Origin: Anagrus nilaparvatae
Taxonomy: Eukaryota; Arthropoda; Insecta; Hymenoptera; Mymaridae
DNA: 64,000 nt
Reading direction: 5' to 3'
Assembly: GCA_022575985.1 (NCBI GenBank)
Contig: JAKSXM010000147.1
Span: 21,858,001 to 21,922,000, forward strand
Shown here one piece after another: positions 1 through 10,860 of the stretch. A program made the translations under genes and the position numbers. Position 1 is the first letter of the stretch, and the number at the start of each line of letters is the position of its first letter. The notes beneath the pieces are model-generated. The model made no database searches. It worked only from the letters and a program-made list of their open reading frames with translations, and was not told the DNA's origin.

Positions 1-204
1 ATTGTTCTCGAAAAAGATTTTTTATTCTTATTAAAACATTAGAGGATTTTCGAAAAATTAACAACAAATCATAGAAAAAAAAATTAAATTTTATGATATT
101 TTTCAAATCTTATTATTTACAAATGATCAATCATATTCCATACTCGGATCCGAGTGTACTTTAGGTGTATTGTTCATATTAGATTCGTAATCCTCATAAA
201 TGTA

Positions 205-720
205 GTCAACAAAATGTTGAAGAAAATCCTATTTTCGGGGTAGTTTTGGCCAATTTAAGGGCAGAGGTCTAATTTTTCATAAAAAATACCTTAAAATTTT
301 GGATCCGAACCCAAAAAACCCCCATGTACCAAATTTCAAAGGTTGAGAGTGAATACAGCGAAATTGCCCTTTCTAGGGGCCGTTTTGGCTAATTTAAGGG
401 TAAAGATCTAATTTTTTATAAAAAATACCTCAAAATTTTTAATCAGCGACCCAAAAAAACCCCGTATACCAAATTTCAAAGGCTGAGAGAGAATATAGCA
501 AAAATGCCCTTTTTAGGGGTAGTTTTGCCCAATTTAAGGATGAAGCTCCAATTTCTCATAAAAAAGAATCCGATTTTTGTGATCAGCGACCCAAACGGTT
601 TGGTTTTATTATCACTAAGCCTCTCAAGATTCGATCTAGTAGGGTTTTTTGGGTCGCTAATCACGAACATTGAGGTATTTTTTATAAAAAAATCGGGCTT
701 GCACCCTTAAATCAACAAAA
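205..720. repeat. Tandem repeat, roughly 140-bp unit, about 4 degenerate copies
   Basis: Each unit has a block like 'ccctttttaggggtagtttt' followed by 'aatttaagg', then 'aaaaaatacctcaaaatttt' and 'gacccaaaaaa', then 'ccaaatttcaaaggttgaga'. Copies begin near 225, 365 and 510, with a decayed copy to about 720. The same unit recurs at 25540-26110 and, more weakly, around 30850-31000, so this is a dispersed satellite-like family. Short ORFs across it follow the repeat period and are not convincing genes. Confidence 0.7.
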
Positions 721-1157
721 ACTCTCCCCAAAAAGGGGTATTTTTGCTACTTTTGCTTTGGCTATTCTCAGATTTTGTCTAAAGAAGCTTATTGAGGTAT
801 TTTTATGAGGAATCGTGGGTTCACTCTTAAATCAACAATACTAATTTTGTTTCTATAATTTTCCCCTATTTCTCATAAAAATACCTCAATATTTGTGATC
901 AGCGACTCGAAAAATCCCAGTGGACCGAATCTGATGAGAGACAGAGCAAAAATAGCGATAATATCCCTACTAGAAAATCCTACTAGACCGAATCTTTAGA
1001 GGCCTAGTGATAACAAAACCAAACCCTTATATTGACTAGAGTAACTATCATTTTTTGAAAATATAGTCTTTAAAAAAAACGTAATTTTTTTTTGTTTCTC
1101 GGAAATCTGCATGTTAAATATAATATTAAATATAATATTATTATTAAATATAATATT

Positions 1158-1560
1158 TTAGGCCACATAGAAATTCTGCACATTTTCCAGATTTTCTTTA
1201 TATTGTTACTTTGCTAAGAGTTTATTCCGTTGAAGCATATTATTAAGACTGATTTCAAACTTAGTGTTTTTAAGCTGGTTTCTCATCCGCTTCTTGAAAC
1301 AGTTTTGAAATTTTGAAAATCTAAATGCTATTCATAAATTTTTAAAGTCATGCATATACCGCTAGTTCTTAGCTATTTTTACCCAAGACATCGACCTCAG
1401 AGTTGGGTAAGAATAGCTAAGAACTAGCAGTATATGCATGACTTGAAAAATTTGTCAATAGTATTTAGATTTTTAAAATTTCAAAACTGTTTCAAGAAAT
1501 GGATAAAGTATAAATATAAAGAAAATCTGGAAAATGTGCAGGATTTCTATGTGGCCTAAG
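1158..1560. mobile_element. Small palindromic (foldback/MITE-like) element
   Basis: The left end 'ttaggccacatagaaattct' at about 1158 is matched by its reverse complement ending near 1560. The arms continue inward through 'attttccagattttcttta' and meet around 1400, where 'gctagttcttagctattttt' and its complement flank a short loop. The arms are imperfect, with an AT-rich insertion difference near 1205-1300. There is no coding capacity. The family is not recognised. Confidence 0.7.
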
Positions 1561-1858
1561 TTAATTGAGTTAATAAGTTGAGTTAATTGAGTTAATACTT
1601 TTAATTAACTTAACAAAATCGAATGCATTTTTAATAACTAACATTAACATTAACATTTAGAGTATAACTTAGTCAACCCGTTTTATTGTAAAAAACTTTA
1701 TTTTAAAGTTATAAAAAAAATACGCATTATTTTATTTTTAATATATTCTTTAAATCGCAATCATATATTAAATATATAAATATGCAAGTAAATAAAAACA
1801 TTATACAAATAACAGATAAATATCCACAGCATATGATTGTCAAATCTCGATTTTTTAT

Positions 1859-1950
1859 TGTAACGCACTAATGGCGTAAGTGTCTGCGCGCTTGCTTCGC
1901 ACTGGGAGGAATCGGGTTCAAATCCCCAAAAAACCCTCTCACTTTTTTTT
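1859..1950 (+). repeat. tRNA-like sequence followed by a T-run (SINE head or tRNA relic)
   Basis: 'GGGTTCAAATCCCC' at about 1914-1927 resembles a pol III B box / T-arm, and 'tggcgtaagtg' at about 1871 resembles an A box. A T-run follows at about 1943. A convincing complete cloverleaf, including a clean acceptor stem, could not be assembled, so this is better read as a tRNA-derived SINE head or a decayed tRNA copy than as a functional tRNA gene. Confidence 0.35.
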
Positions 1951-2046
1951 AATTTAAATAAATTTGTAAAATAATTTTAAGTAATAAAACATTATTTATA
2001 TAATAAAAAAAAAAAAATTGTTAATAATAAATAAATCAAATTATAT

Positions 2047-3238
2047 AATTTGAGACGGTACGAAAGGGGGCCCAGTGTACCTTAGATTCTTTTCTATGAT
2101 AATATAGACCAGATCTATTAGGATGGGTATTTGGTAACACAATAACTAGACTTGATTTTAGCGAATAAAAATAAAGTAGAGTTTTTATTTATGAAAATAT
2201 ATAGCTTGTCTTATAATAGTTAGTTAACAATTTATTTTTTAAGTAATAATTGACTTTATAAAAAATAAGATTATAATAATTTATTTAGAATGGTTGTTGT
2301 GTGTGTAGCAAACTTATATAAATCAAAATTTAATTAATAATAGAAATTATTTACAATAATATTTTAATATGTAGCAGAAATTATATAATGAAAAATTATA
2401 TAAAAAATGAATTTAATATTAATTACGTTAGCTCAGTTTACGTATAGTGCTTTATAGGACAACCCCAAGTATGGGAATTATATACCGGACTGTTAAAAGA
2501 CGGGAGCAACTCGCCGTCGCATTGACTTATAGCAAAGCAAAAGGTTTCTGATGTCACGTGGTTGGTAACCAGACCCACGTGACCATCTAGGGACTCTAAA
2601 CGCCAATCTCAGTGCAGCCCTTAATTAACCTGGCCGTATTGAGAGAGCAACTCACTCGAATGACAGTCAAGATAACTAAAGAGATTTACCTGTAGAAGGG
2701 GTAACCAACTTCTACTGATTGGGTCAAGAGACCATAAGTGGCAGCACCAGATTCCCTTTACCGAGCTATAAGACGTACAAAGGGAGCATCTCGCCCTTGA
2801 ATGGCCGGTATATATAATAGGTGGTAACCAACCTATGTTTCCCCCCTTGGAGCATCTCCAAGAGCACAAGTAACTAGAGCATCTCAAGTTTACTTAAGAT
2901 CCGTTGTGCAACACAGCCGGATAACGAATGTATATTTTCTCGTGTCTTTGCGTCGTATTTATACGTTTTCGCTTACATTAACGTGCATAAGATAATAAAA
3001 GATATCTCAAAAGTGAGACAGCGAAATATATTATATAACTGTAGTCATATGATTAGAAGCGCATGCGTCGCCTTATTTCCAATGTGTGTGTACGTGATCT
3101 TTGATCACGGAAACACAGCTGATAATTTTTTAAATAAATGTAAGTTGGTGTTAGGTTATGAGCTAATGATTATAATAAAAAAAATATTTATCATTTAAAT
3201 TACTTATTGGCGGGGTGCCTATCATACCGTCTCAAATT
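2047..3238. mobile_element. Non-autonomous DNA transposon with 14-bp terminal inverted repeats
   Basis: The left end 'aatttgagacggta' (2047-2060) is the exact reverse complement of the right end 'taccgtctcaaatt' (3225-3238). The 1.19-kb interior encodes no transposase. Its core (about 2430-2960) is clearly richer in GC than its surroundings and carries five copies of GAGCA(A/T)CTC at 2504, 2645, 2784, 2850 and 2877. A minus-strand ORF of 88 codons (2621-2887) lies in this core but resembles nothing recognisable and its start is not an ATG. The superfamily cannot be assigned because the flanks are low complexity and a target duplication cannot be read. Confidence 0.65.
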
Positions 3239-3239
3239 A

Positions 3240-3400
3240 AAAAAAAAAATAAAATATAATACAATAAAAAAATTATTTATAATAAATAATAATTGAAAAA
3301 AAAAATAAATTTAAATTAAAAAAAAAATTAATAATTAATAAAAAATAATAAAAAAAAAAAATAATTTTTTTTTATTTTATACATTATATAAATTATAGTA
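3240..3400. other. AT-only low-complexity stretch
   Basis: Almost pure A/T with runs of A and T. No gene or structured element is visible. It separates the 2.05-3.24 kb transposon from the GAATTC array. Confidence 0.8.
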
Positions 3401-3470
3401 GGACGTCCTAGAAGTCTCATAAAAGAACGTCCTGCAGGAAGTCTTTAGTTTTATGCGAAGGATTCCCCAC

Positions 3471-3599
3471 GAATTCGTCGCGAATTCTTTGCGAATTCGT
3501 GACAAATTCAAATTCATTCTCATTCGTGAATTCGTCACGAATTCGTCAAATTTAATTTTACGAATTCGTCACGAATTCCTGCGAATGTAGACGAATTCT
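3471..3599. repeat. Array of eight GAATTC-centred short repeats
   Basis: Eight GAATTC palindromes occur in about 130 bp, mostly as 'GAATTCGTCACGAATTC'-type units, with decayed intermediates such as 'caaattcaaattcattctc'. An 'aggacgtcct' palindrome lies just upstream at about 3401. No coding sequence is present. This is a short palindromic minisatellite. Confidence 0.75.
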
Positions 3600-3926
3600 T
3601 TTGGCCTATTGGGAATAATGGCAAGAGTTGCTCGCAAGTATATTAAGCACTATGCTAGTATTTTGTGAACATAAAAACTCGCTTTCTTATCATTTAAAAC
3701 TTAACAAAATTATTGATTTAAAATATTTATCTAATAACAATTTTTTCACTTTAGATATTATTATAAAAGTTTTTTCCCAAAATCATATATTCTTCTATAA
3801 TTTTGTTCTAATTATAAAAATTATTCATATATAAGAAGAAATATTGAAAATATAAAATATACTTTTTATTATCAATTTTTAATATTATATATTAAATAAA
3901 AATATTTCTATCTCTTCGATATTTTT

Positions 3927-3970
3927 AGGCACGATCACTATATATGTAATATATAGATGAAATCGTGCCT
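3927..3970 (+). other. Terminal two-stem hairpin of the 3.9-8.3 kb element
   Basis: The outer stem is AGGCACGAT / ATCGTGCCT. The inner stem is CTATATAT / ATATATAG around a 3-nt loop. The homologous hairpin at 19696-19741 has CTATGTAT / ATACATAG, so the inner stem differs at one base pair with a matching change on the other side. Confidence 0.7.
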
Positions 3971-5242
3971 TATAATTTTGTCAGGTCAAAAAACGAAAAG
4001 TTCTTAAAATTGTCTAATTTGTGGAGAAATTTTGTCCCCAAGTCATTCCGATGCCTCTAACATGCTTATACTGAAGGTATGTGTGTTAGTATGTATGTTC
4101 GAGAAACTGTACAGAGCAAATTTCAAACACAACTCGATGAAACAAAAAAAAATTGGTACATAATTTTTTGTACAGTATCTAGTTGTGCCTCCTAAAATAT
4201 GACTAAATTTCACCCATTTGTTGTCGAGCAATCACAAAAATACTGACTTCCGTTACCAAAAAAATTCACTAATTATAGTAAATATCTGGAACAACTCGAT
4301 GAATCAAAAAAAAATTTGGTACAAAATTTGTTATTTGATATCTAGATTTGCCTCCTCCAGTTTGGTTAAATTTCATTAAGTTGTTGTTGAGTTATCACAA
4401 AAAAACTGATTTCAAATACCAAAAAAATTAACTAAAATAGTAATAAAACAGGAAATATCTGGAACAACTCAGTCAAACAAATTAAAATTAATTTACATAA
4501 TAATAAAAATGTTTCTTACATTCATGAAAGTGTCAGATGCCATGGTGTCAGTTTCAGCATCCCACACGCACCTATTCCGCATCCAGAGTTTTCCATTAAT
4601 ACAACATTTACAGCAAACTTATAATTTTTATGTTTGTTCACTTATTCACCTGAATATAGTTATAAAATGATTTTGATTGTTGATGATAATTTATTATATT
4701 CTTATCTTACTTCCTATTTTTATCCTAACTAAGTCAGTTATTTGTTTGATCCATTTTTCAGCTTCTTCTGCAGAATAAACTTTTGACGATAATGTATCAA
4801 ACATAACATTATGGATTATTTTTTTTGCTTTTTTGGCTGGAATCTAGAAATTTTTAAGCATATTAAATTACTTTAAGATTAAGAAAAAACATAAATAAAC
4901 CTCACCTTTCACTCAGTTTTGTCATAAACATAATTCTAATGCTAAAAAATAAAAACAAAGAAATTACGTTCTTTACATTAATTTAAAAAAAATATTAAAA
5001 ATTTGTATACTTATCTGAATCAAACTTATTTATTTAACTATATCCACCAAAGAATTCAAAATAAACCTGAAAAAAATAATAACAAATTTATAAACACAGC
5101 CATTAACCTAGCAGTCGACTAGCAGACTAACCTAACTATACTACTGAAAGTCTTCTAGTTTAAATTTAAGCGCGTAATTTAAAACAACTTTTTAAACTTC
5201 TACTATTTTTTTAAAAACGTGGATAAAAATAATAAATAATCT

Positions 5243-7537
5243 ATATGGGTCAATATTTGTGAACTGTATATGACTTTGCATGGGTGGGTCTCGAAATCTA
5301 CTCCAAAGTATGTTTGGTCGAAAGCATATATAAAAAAAATAATTTTCCCCAATTTTTAGATTTTTAGATCCAATCCTCTATTTTTTACAGCGATTTTTGT
5401 TTTTTTCAATTTTTTGAAATTTTTAATTTTTGAGAAATTTATGTTCATTAATTTTTCTCGCAATTGCGCACTTTACAATAAAATTTTTTTTCCTTATAAT
5501 ACCCCATAGGAAATTTCCCGTAGAATTCGATTCTGGGGTCCAAATTTTTTTTTGAACTGCGCATGCGCGAGAAAATCAACATTCTTGCTTTGCCTTTTCT
5601 AGCTTATATGCCTCAGCTGCAGACAGCTCAATTTTCATCCTGTTGGTCTCAAATTGTAGGTTTTTTCATATACTTTCAGAATATGAAATCATTTTTTTGG
5701 GTAAATTTATTTTAAAAGGAATAAAATTGAAAAATAGCGATTTTTAAAAAATCATTTTTCACAAATTTTGAATTTTCCGCCAAGTCACGTGACCAAATGA
5801 AAATCTGACTGAAAATTCGGATTCAGCGGAAAATTTTACATAAGGATACCAATTTTCGTCTTATTTCATTAAATAGTTTCTAAGATATCCCATTTTAAAG
5901 ATAAAGATTAAAATTGACTTTTTTTAAAAAACCCTAAAAATGGGACTCTGACTTTAATTATCATATCTGTTAAACAAATAATTATAAAAAGACGAGTAAA
6001 AATTTTTTGGAAACTAAGGACTTGTAAAAAATTTTTGAGGCCTATAGAACTCGTTTCTTTTAAAAATTAGAATTTTGGCAGCAATTTCAAAATTGGTCAT
6101 TTTGGGGTAAGAATAGGCATTTGGTTTATTGACTATCGGCATGAGAGATTTAGCGACAAATAATTGCAGTGTACGGTAACTGAATGGTGACACTTATACC
6201 AAAAAAATGAGACCAATTGGAAGTATTTAGGTTAACTGGCACGTTTGCAGCTTAGTATTAAAGATTACGAAAAAATCCTATTTGATAACATTGTGGTATT
6301 TTGTAGTTATTTAGTATTTTGCTATTTCTTTTATTTCTATAACGTTACGGAAACATCCAAAACTTTTCCAAAAAGGGGGTCTTTTGTAAAAATTCTCGAG
6401 GAAACGGAAAATTTCGTCAAAATTTTCATTAGGTAACTAGAAAATTCGGAAAATTGAAAATAAGATAGAATAGCTACAAAATACAACAATGTTATAAAAT
6501 AGGATTTTTTTCATAATCTTTAATACAAAGCTGCAACCTCGCCAGCTAACCAAAATACTTCCAATTGGTCTCATTTTTTTAGTATAAGTGTCACCATTCA
6601 GTTACCGCACACTGCAATCATTTGTCGCTAAATCTCTCATGCCGATAGTCAATAAACCAAATGCCTATTCTTACCCTAAAATGACCAATTTTGAAATTGC
6701 TGCCAAAATGCTAATTTTTAAAAGAAACGAGTTCTATAGGCCTCAAAAATTTTTTACAAGCCCTTAGTTTCCAAAAAATTTTTACTCGTCTTTTTATAAT
6801 TATTTGTTTAACAGATATGATAATTAAAGTCAGAGTCCCATTTTTAGGGTTTTTTAAATAAAGTCAATTTTAATCTTTATCTTTAAAATGGGATATCTTA
6901 GAAACTATTTAATGAAATAAGACGAAAATTGGTATCCTTATGTAAAATTTTCCGCTGAATCCGAATTTTCAGTCAGATTTTCATTTGGTCACGTGACTTG
7001 GCGGAAAATTCAAAATTTGTGAAAAATGATTTTTTAAAAATCGCTATTTTTCAATTTTATTCCTTTTAAAATAAATTTACCCACAAAAATGATTTCATAT
7101 GCTGAAAGTATATGAAAAAACCTACAATTTGAGACCAACAGGATGAAAATTGAGCTGTCTGCAGCTGAGGCATATAAGCTAGAAAAGGCAAAGCAAGAAA
7201 GTTGATTTTCTCGCGCATGCGCAGTTCAAAAAATAATTTGGACCCCAGAATCGATTTCTACGGGAAATTTCCTATGGGGTACTATAAGGAAAAAAAATTT
7301 TATTGTAAAGTGCGCGGTTGCGAGAAAAATTAATGAACATAAATTTCTCAAAAATTAAAAATTTCAAAAAATTGAAAAAAACAAAAATCGCTGTAAAAAA
7401 TAGAGGATTGGATCTAAAAAGCTAAAAATTGGGGAAAATTATTTTTTTTATATATGCTTTCGACCAAACATACTTTGGAGTAGATTCTGAGACTCGAAAA
7501 TCCAAACTGTATACACTTCACAAATATTGACCCATAT
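5243..7537. mobile_element. 2.3-kb foldback element with roughly 1.07-kb inverted arms
   Basis: The left arm begins 'atatgggtcaatatttgtg' (5243) and the right arm ends with its reverse complement (7537). The arms remain alignable to about 6310 and 6465, with a spacer of about 150 bp. No transposase ORF exists in either arm. A single-arm relative lies at 51812-52682. The centre ('gagaccaattggaagt', 'gcagcttagtattaaagatt') resembles the centre of the palindrome nested in the MULE at 22348-23114, so these are one foldback superfamily. Confidence 0.8.
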
Positions 7538-8645
7538 ATAAATTTGTAAATTTATATTTTTTTTAATTATTATTTTTATGCAAAATTTTTAAAAAGATGT
7601 TATAGTAAGTTCAATTAAATTAAGTACTCGAATTGAAACTAATACTTGTTTTTCAGCAGTATTGGTTTTTAATTACCTTGCAATAAGCATACATTGCTGT
7701 TAACAAATTTGTTATTATCTTTTCTCAGATAAAAACTAATATCTTAAGGCACACAGGTAGAATTTGATTTAGGCAATTAAAAAATGTTAATATATTCTTT
7801 TTAAAAAATATGGGAAATTAAAATTTTTCTTGATTTCTTTCAGGATTAAGATAGATTAATATATACTTGAAGATTTAGATATTTTAATCAAATTTAGAAA
7901 CTCAAAGTATATTTTATATTTACACAGCACATTTTTGTAAATTATTATAAAAAAATGTTGGTGCCAGTTTTATTGATCAGTATAATATTCAGCAAACGAT
8001 CTTGTTAGGTGAAAAATAAATACGAATAATCTAAACCCTATTATTTATATTAATTAATGCAGATAAAAAATTATATTTCTTTATAAATTTTAAATATTTT
8101 TATGTAATTCAGGTAAAAGAAAAATTTTCGAATAATAATTTATGAATACTTTGAATAACATGTAATAATAAATAATAGTTTCCATTTATGAAGGTATGGA
8201 TCCCATCAAGGTTATTAAAAAGAAAATACTTAATAAATTTGTGATCGTGCCTGAAATAAAAAAGTCTTAGCTTTTTTATAATTCTTTGCGATTTTTTTAT
8301 TAAAATTCTACTTGCGCACGCGCAAGATTAAAAAAAAATACAAATTTAATTTCAAGAATAATTAATTAAATACATTAGAATCAAAGATTAATTAGAATGA
8401 CTTACAGAAAAATAAAAACATAATGTACGATTGGGTATTTTTAATGAATCGAGAATATAGTTTTCATATTATCTTTTAAAAATACAAAATTACCGTCAAG
8501 TTACACTTCATACTGTATCGTGAAGCCAAATATAGCGAGCAATTATTGCTCGCATATGCGGCATTTGGTATTAGCATAGAATGCTACCTACTTGCTTGCA
8601 AATGCGGAAGCAAAAGCATCATACATATAATATATATATATATTA

Positions 8646-9220
8646 CTTTAAAAAAGTAAACAATGCATGGCCTCAGGATAAATCCTAACATATAAAAGTA
8701 CTGATATCAACAATAGTGTAGGCTCAGGAATAGTACCTTTTTAACAAAGGCTTTTAGAAAATCTGTGATTTTAGATTAGATAAAATGGTATTTAGTAAAC
8801 TGATTAAGCTTTGCACAAATATAAAATTAAACAATTTATTATAATAAAAAAGAAGAATATTAAAAGTTTGAAAATTAAATAAGTACATAAAAATGCAGAA
8901 TAAATCCTGGGCCATCGGTCAAAATTTGTTTAATTACTTTTAAAAAACCGATGGCCCAGGATTTATTCTGCATTTTTATGTACTTATTTAATTTTCAAAC
9001 TTTTAATATTCTTCTTTTTTATTATAATAAATTGTTTAATTTTATATTTGTGCAAAGCTTAATCAGTTTACTAAATACCATTTTATCTAATCTAAAATCA
9101 CAGATTTTCTAAAAGCCTTTGTTAAAAAGGTACTATTCCTGAGCCTACACTATTGTTGATATCAGTACTTTTATATGTTAGGATTTATCCTGAGGCCATG
9201 CATTGTTTACTTTTTTAAAG
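8646..9220. mobile_element. Near-perfect palindrome: two 274-bp arms, 27-bp loop
   Basis: Left arm 8646-8919, right arm 8947-9220, loop 8920-8946. The arms read as essentially identical reverse complements. The outer end is 'ctttaaaaaagtaaac' and the inner end 'gggccatcggt'. There is no coding capacity. The low divergence implies a recent origin or ongoing arm-to-arm gene conversion. No target duplication could be read in the AT-rich flanks. Confidence 0.85.
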
Positions 9221-9540
9221 TTTTTTTTTTTTTATATCAGAACTTTTTTAATGAGAAATTAGAATGAATGCACCAACAAATTAATTTTACCAAAAAAATT
9301 TTATGAATTCAGAATTTTAGTATTTTATGTATATGGGCGATTTTTTCTCAAGCCGGCCACCCCTCTCTGTCCAAAAATGGTGGCAATTTAAAAAGATTTT
9401 AGTTTTCTCAAATTGACTGGAAAAGGGTCTAGTTTTTTATTCTTATTGGCCTTTTTAAATCTGTAATTTAGGCACTGAATTGTGGTACGTCCATGTTTAA
9501 AAATCAGAAAAATTGAAATAAAAGTAGATTAACGGTAAGT

Positions 9541-9682
9541 TTAAGGGGTGCCCAAATGTAGGTTGTCCAAACGTAGGGTGCCCAACTGTACCATGTCCAA
9601 ATGTACCATGCCCATATGTACCATGCCCAAATATACCATGCCCAATTGTACCATGCCCAAATGTATCATGCCCAAATGACCC
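9541..9682 (+). repeat. 16-bp minisatellite, about 9 copies
   Basis: The unit is TGCCCAAATGTACCA plus one base, repeated head to tail with point variants ('gtccaaacgtaggg', 'gcccaactgtaccat', 'gcccatatgtaccat'). The first two copies are the most divergent and the middle ones the most uniform, as expected for unequal exchange. Confidence 0.8.
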
Positions 9683-9689
9683 ATGTCGG

Positions 9690-10860
9690 CGGCAGCGTTT
9701 AGAATTTTATAATATAGAGAGAAGAGATATATAGTAGTACAATTGAATAAATAAATATCTGTACCAGCAAATTTATTTTTTATTAAACATTTATTTTCCT
9801 TTTTAAATGCGGCAATTATTCATGGTATTTAAGAAAAAATATAATTTTAACAGATTAACAAATTGTTGAAATATCCTATAGATAAACTAAGCTAAAAAAA
9901 TGTAATAATTTTGAGAACCAAATTTATACATAATATGTATAATAAGAAATGAAAATTCATATTTTTCAGTTTTTTGAAAAATTTTATAAGTCCCGATATT
10001 TCGCGGGTAGTCCCTCTTTTGTTAAAATTGCGTGTAAATATTCTTTACCATTTATAATTATTTTAAAACTAAGGCGCGGGTTAACGACGGATCTTCAATG
10101 GCCCGTCGGATCATTGAAATTTTGCCGTTTAAATATACTTTTTTATTATAATTGCAAAAAATTGACCGATTTTTAAAAAAAATCAAATTTTGTTTTCTTC
10201 AGAATCAAAAATTTTTCAATAATATCATTTTTTTATAATTTTTAATTAATTAGCTGCGTTTATTTATTCACTTACATCTTTTATTCTGTTATGTAAATTA
10301 TAGAAACACATTAAAAAAAAAAAGTAATAAAGCAATAAAAAAGGTATTATAAGAAAAAAAATTCTTTTCAAGTATGGGATAATAAAAAAAAAAAAAAAAA
10401 AAAATACTACTACTACAACTACAATTAAAGAATTGAAAGAACCCATGAAAGAAGAGCAAAAGAAGAGCCATAAGCGATAGTAAGAGACGCAGCTATTGGC
10501 ATGTATTTCGTTGATTTTGGTATACATAATCATAATAATAATAATGAAAGAGAAGAAAAAGAGGGAATAGTTAGTATGTGTACAAAAGAAAGACAACAAA
10601 CTGAGAGTGATAAAGAGAAATATATATGTAAAAACGTGTGGAATAAAAAAAGAAAGAAAATCCTCGTGAGATATTTTGTGCACCTAACAAAATTGGATTT
10701 TCATATGGAAAAATAGGAAAAGTTTAAGGAAATTTTTTTTGGTTTTTTATACGCGCATGCATAAGAAAATAAGATGTATATAAAAAATTTTTCAGAAAAA
10801 TGTTTTATTATTGTAAAAATAAAAAAAATCTTTCTTTAGCATACGATCTCAAGATATAAC
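9690..10860. other. AT-rich gene-less stretch with homopolymers
   Basis: No gene is recognised. It holds an A-run at about 10388-10403, a purine-rich tract ('gaagaaaaagagg') around 10545 and scattered short ORFs that are low-complexity shadows. It lies upstream of the only supported host exon, so it could contain distal regulatory DNA, but nothing specific is visible. Confidence 0.5.

Larger units (their letters stand above)
3927..8310. mobile_element. Hairpin-ended repeat element (Helentron/DINE-like candidate) carrying a foldback insert
   Basis: It begins right after a T-run with a 44-nt hairpin (3927-3970: AGGCACGAT...ATCGTGCCT). About 220 bp of sequence here matches a second copy at 19696-20015. 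The last shared block, 'agcttttttataattctttg' followed by 'cgattttttt', occurs at about 8268 here and at about 19980 in the other copy. A 'gatcgtgcct' at about 8243-8252 is the inverted form of the start. Insertion between T-runs without a target duplication and subterminal inverted repeats resemble Helentron/HINE elements, but no Rep/helicase is present and this assignment is inference. The middle is occupied by a separate 2.3-kb foldback. Confidence 0.45.

Noticed and set aside
1859..1950. Functional tRNA gene
   Set aside because: B-box-like and A-box-like motifs are present but a full cloverleaf with an acceptor stem could not be built.
10264..10683. 139-codon Phe/Ile-rich ORF
   Set aside because: Composition follows A/T and purine tracts, including a run of Phe encoded by a homopolymer; no domain.
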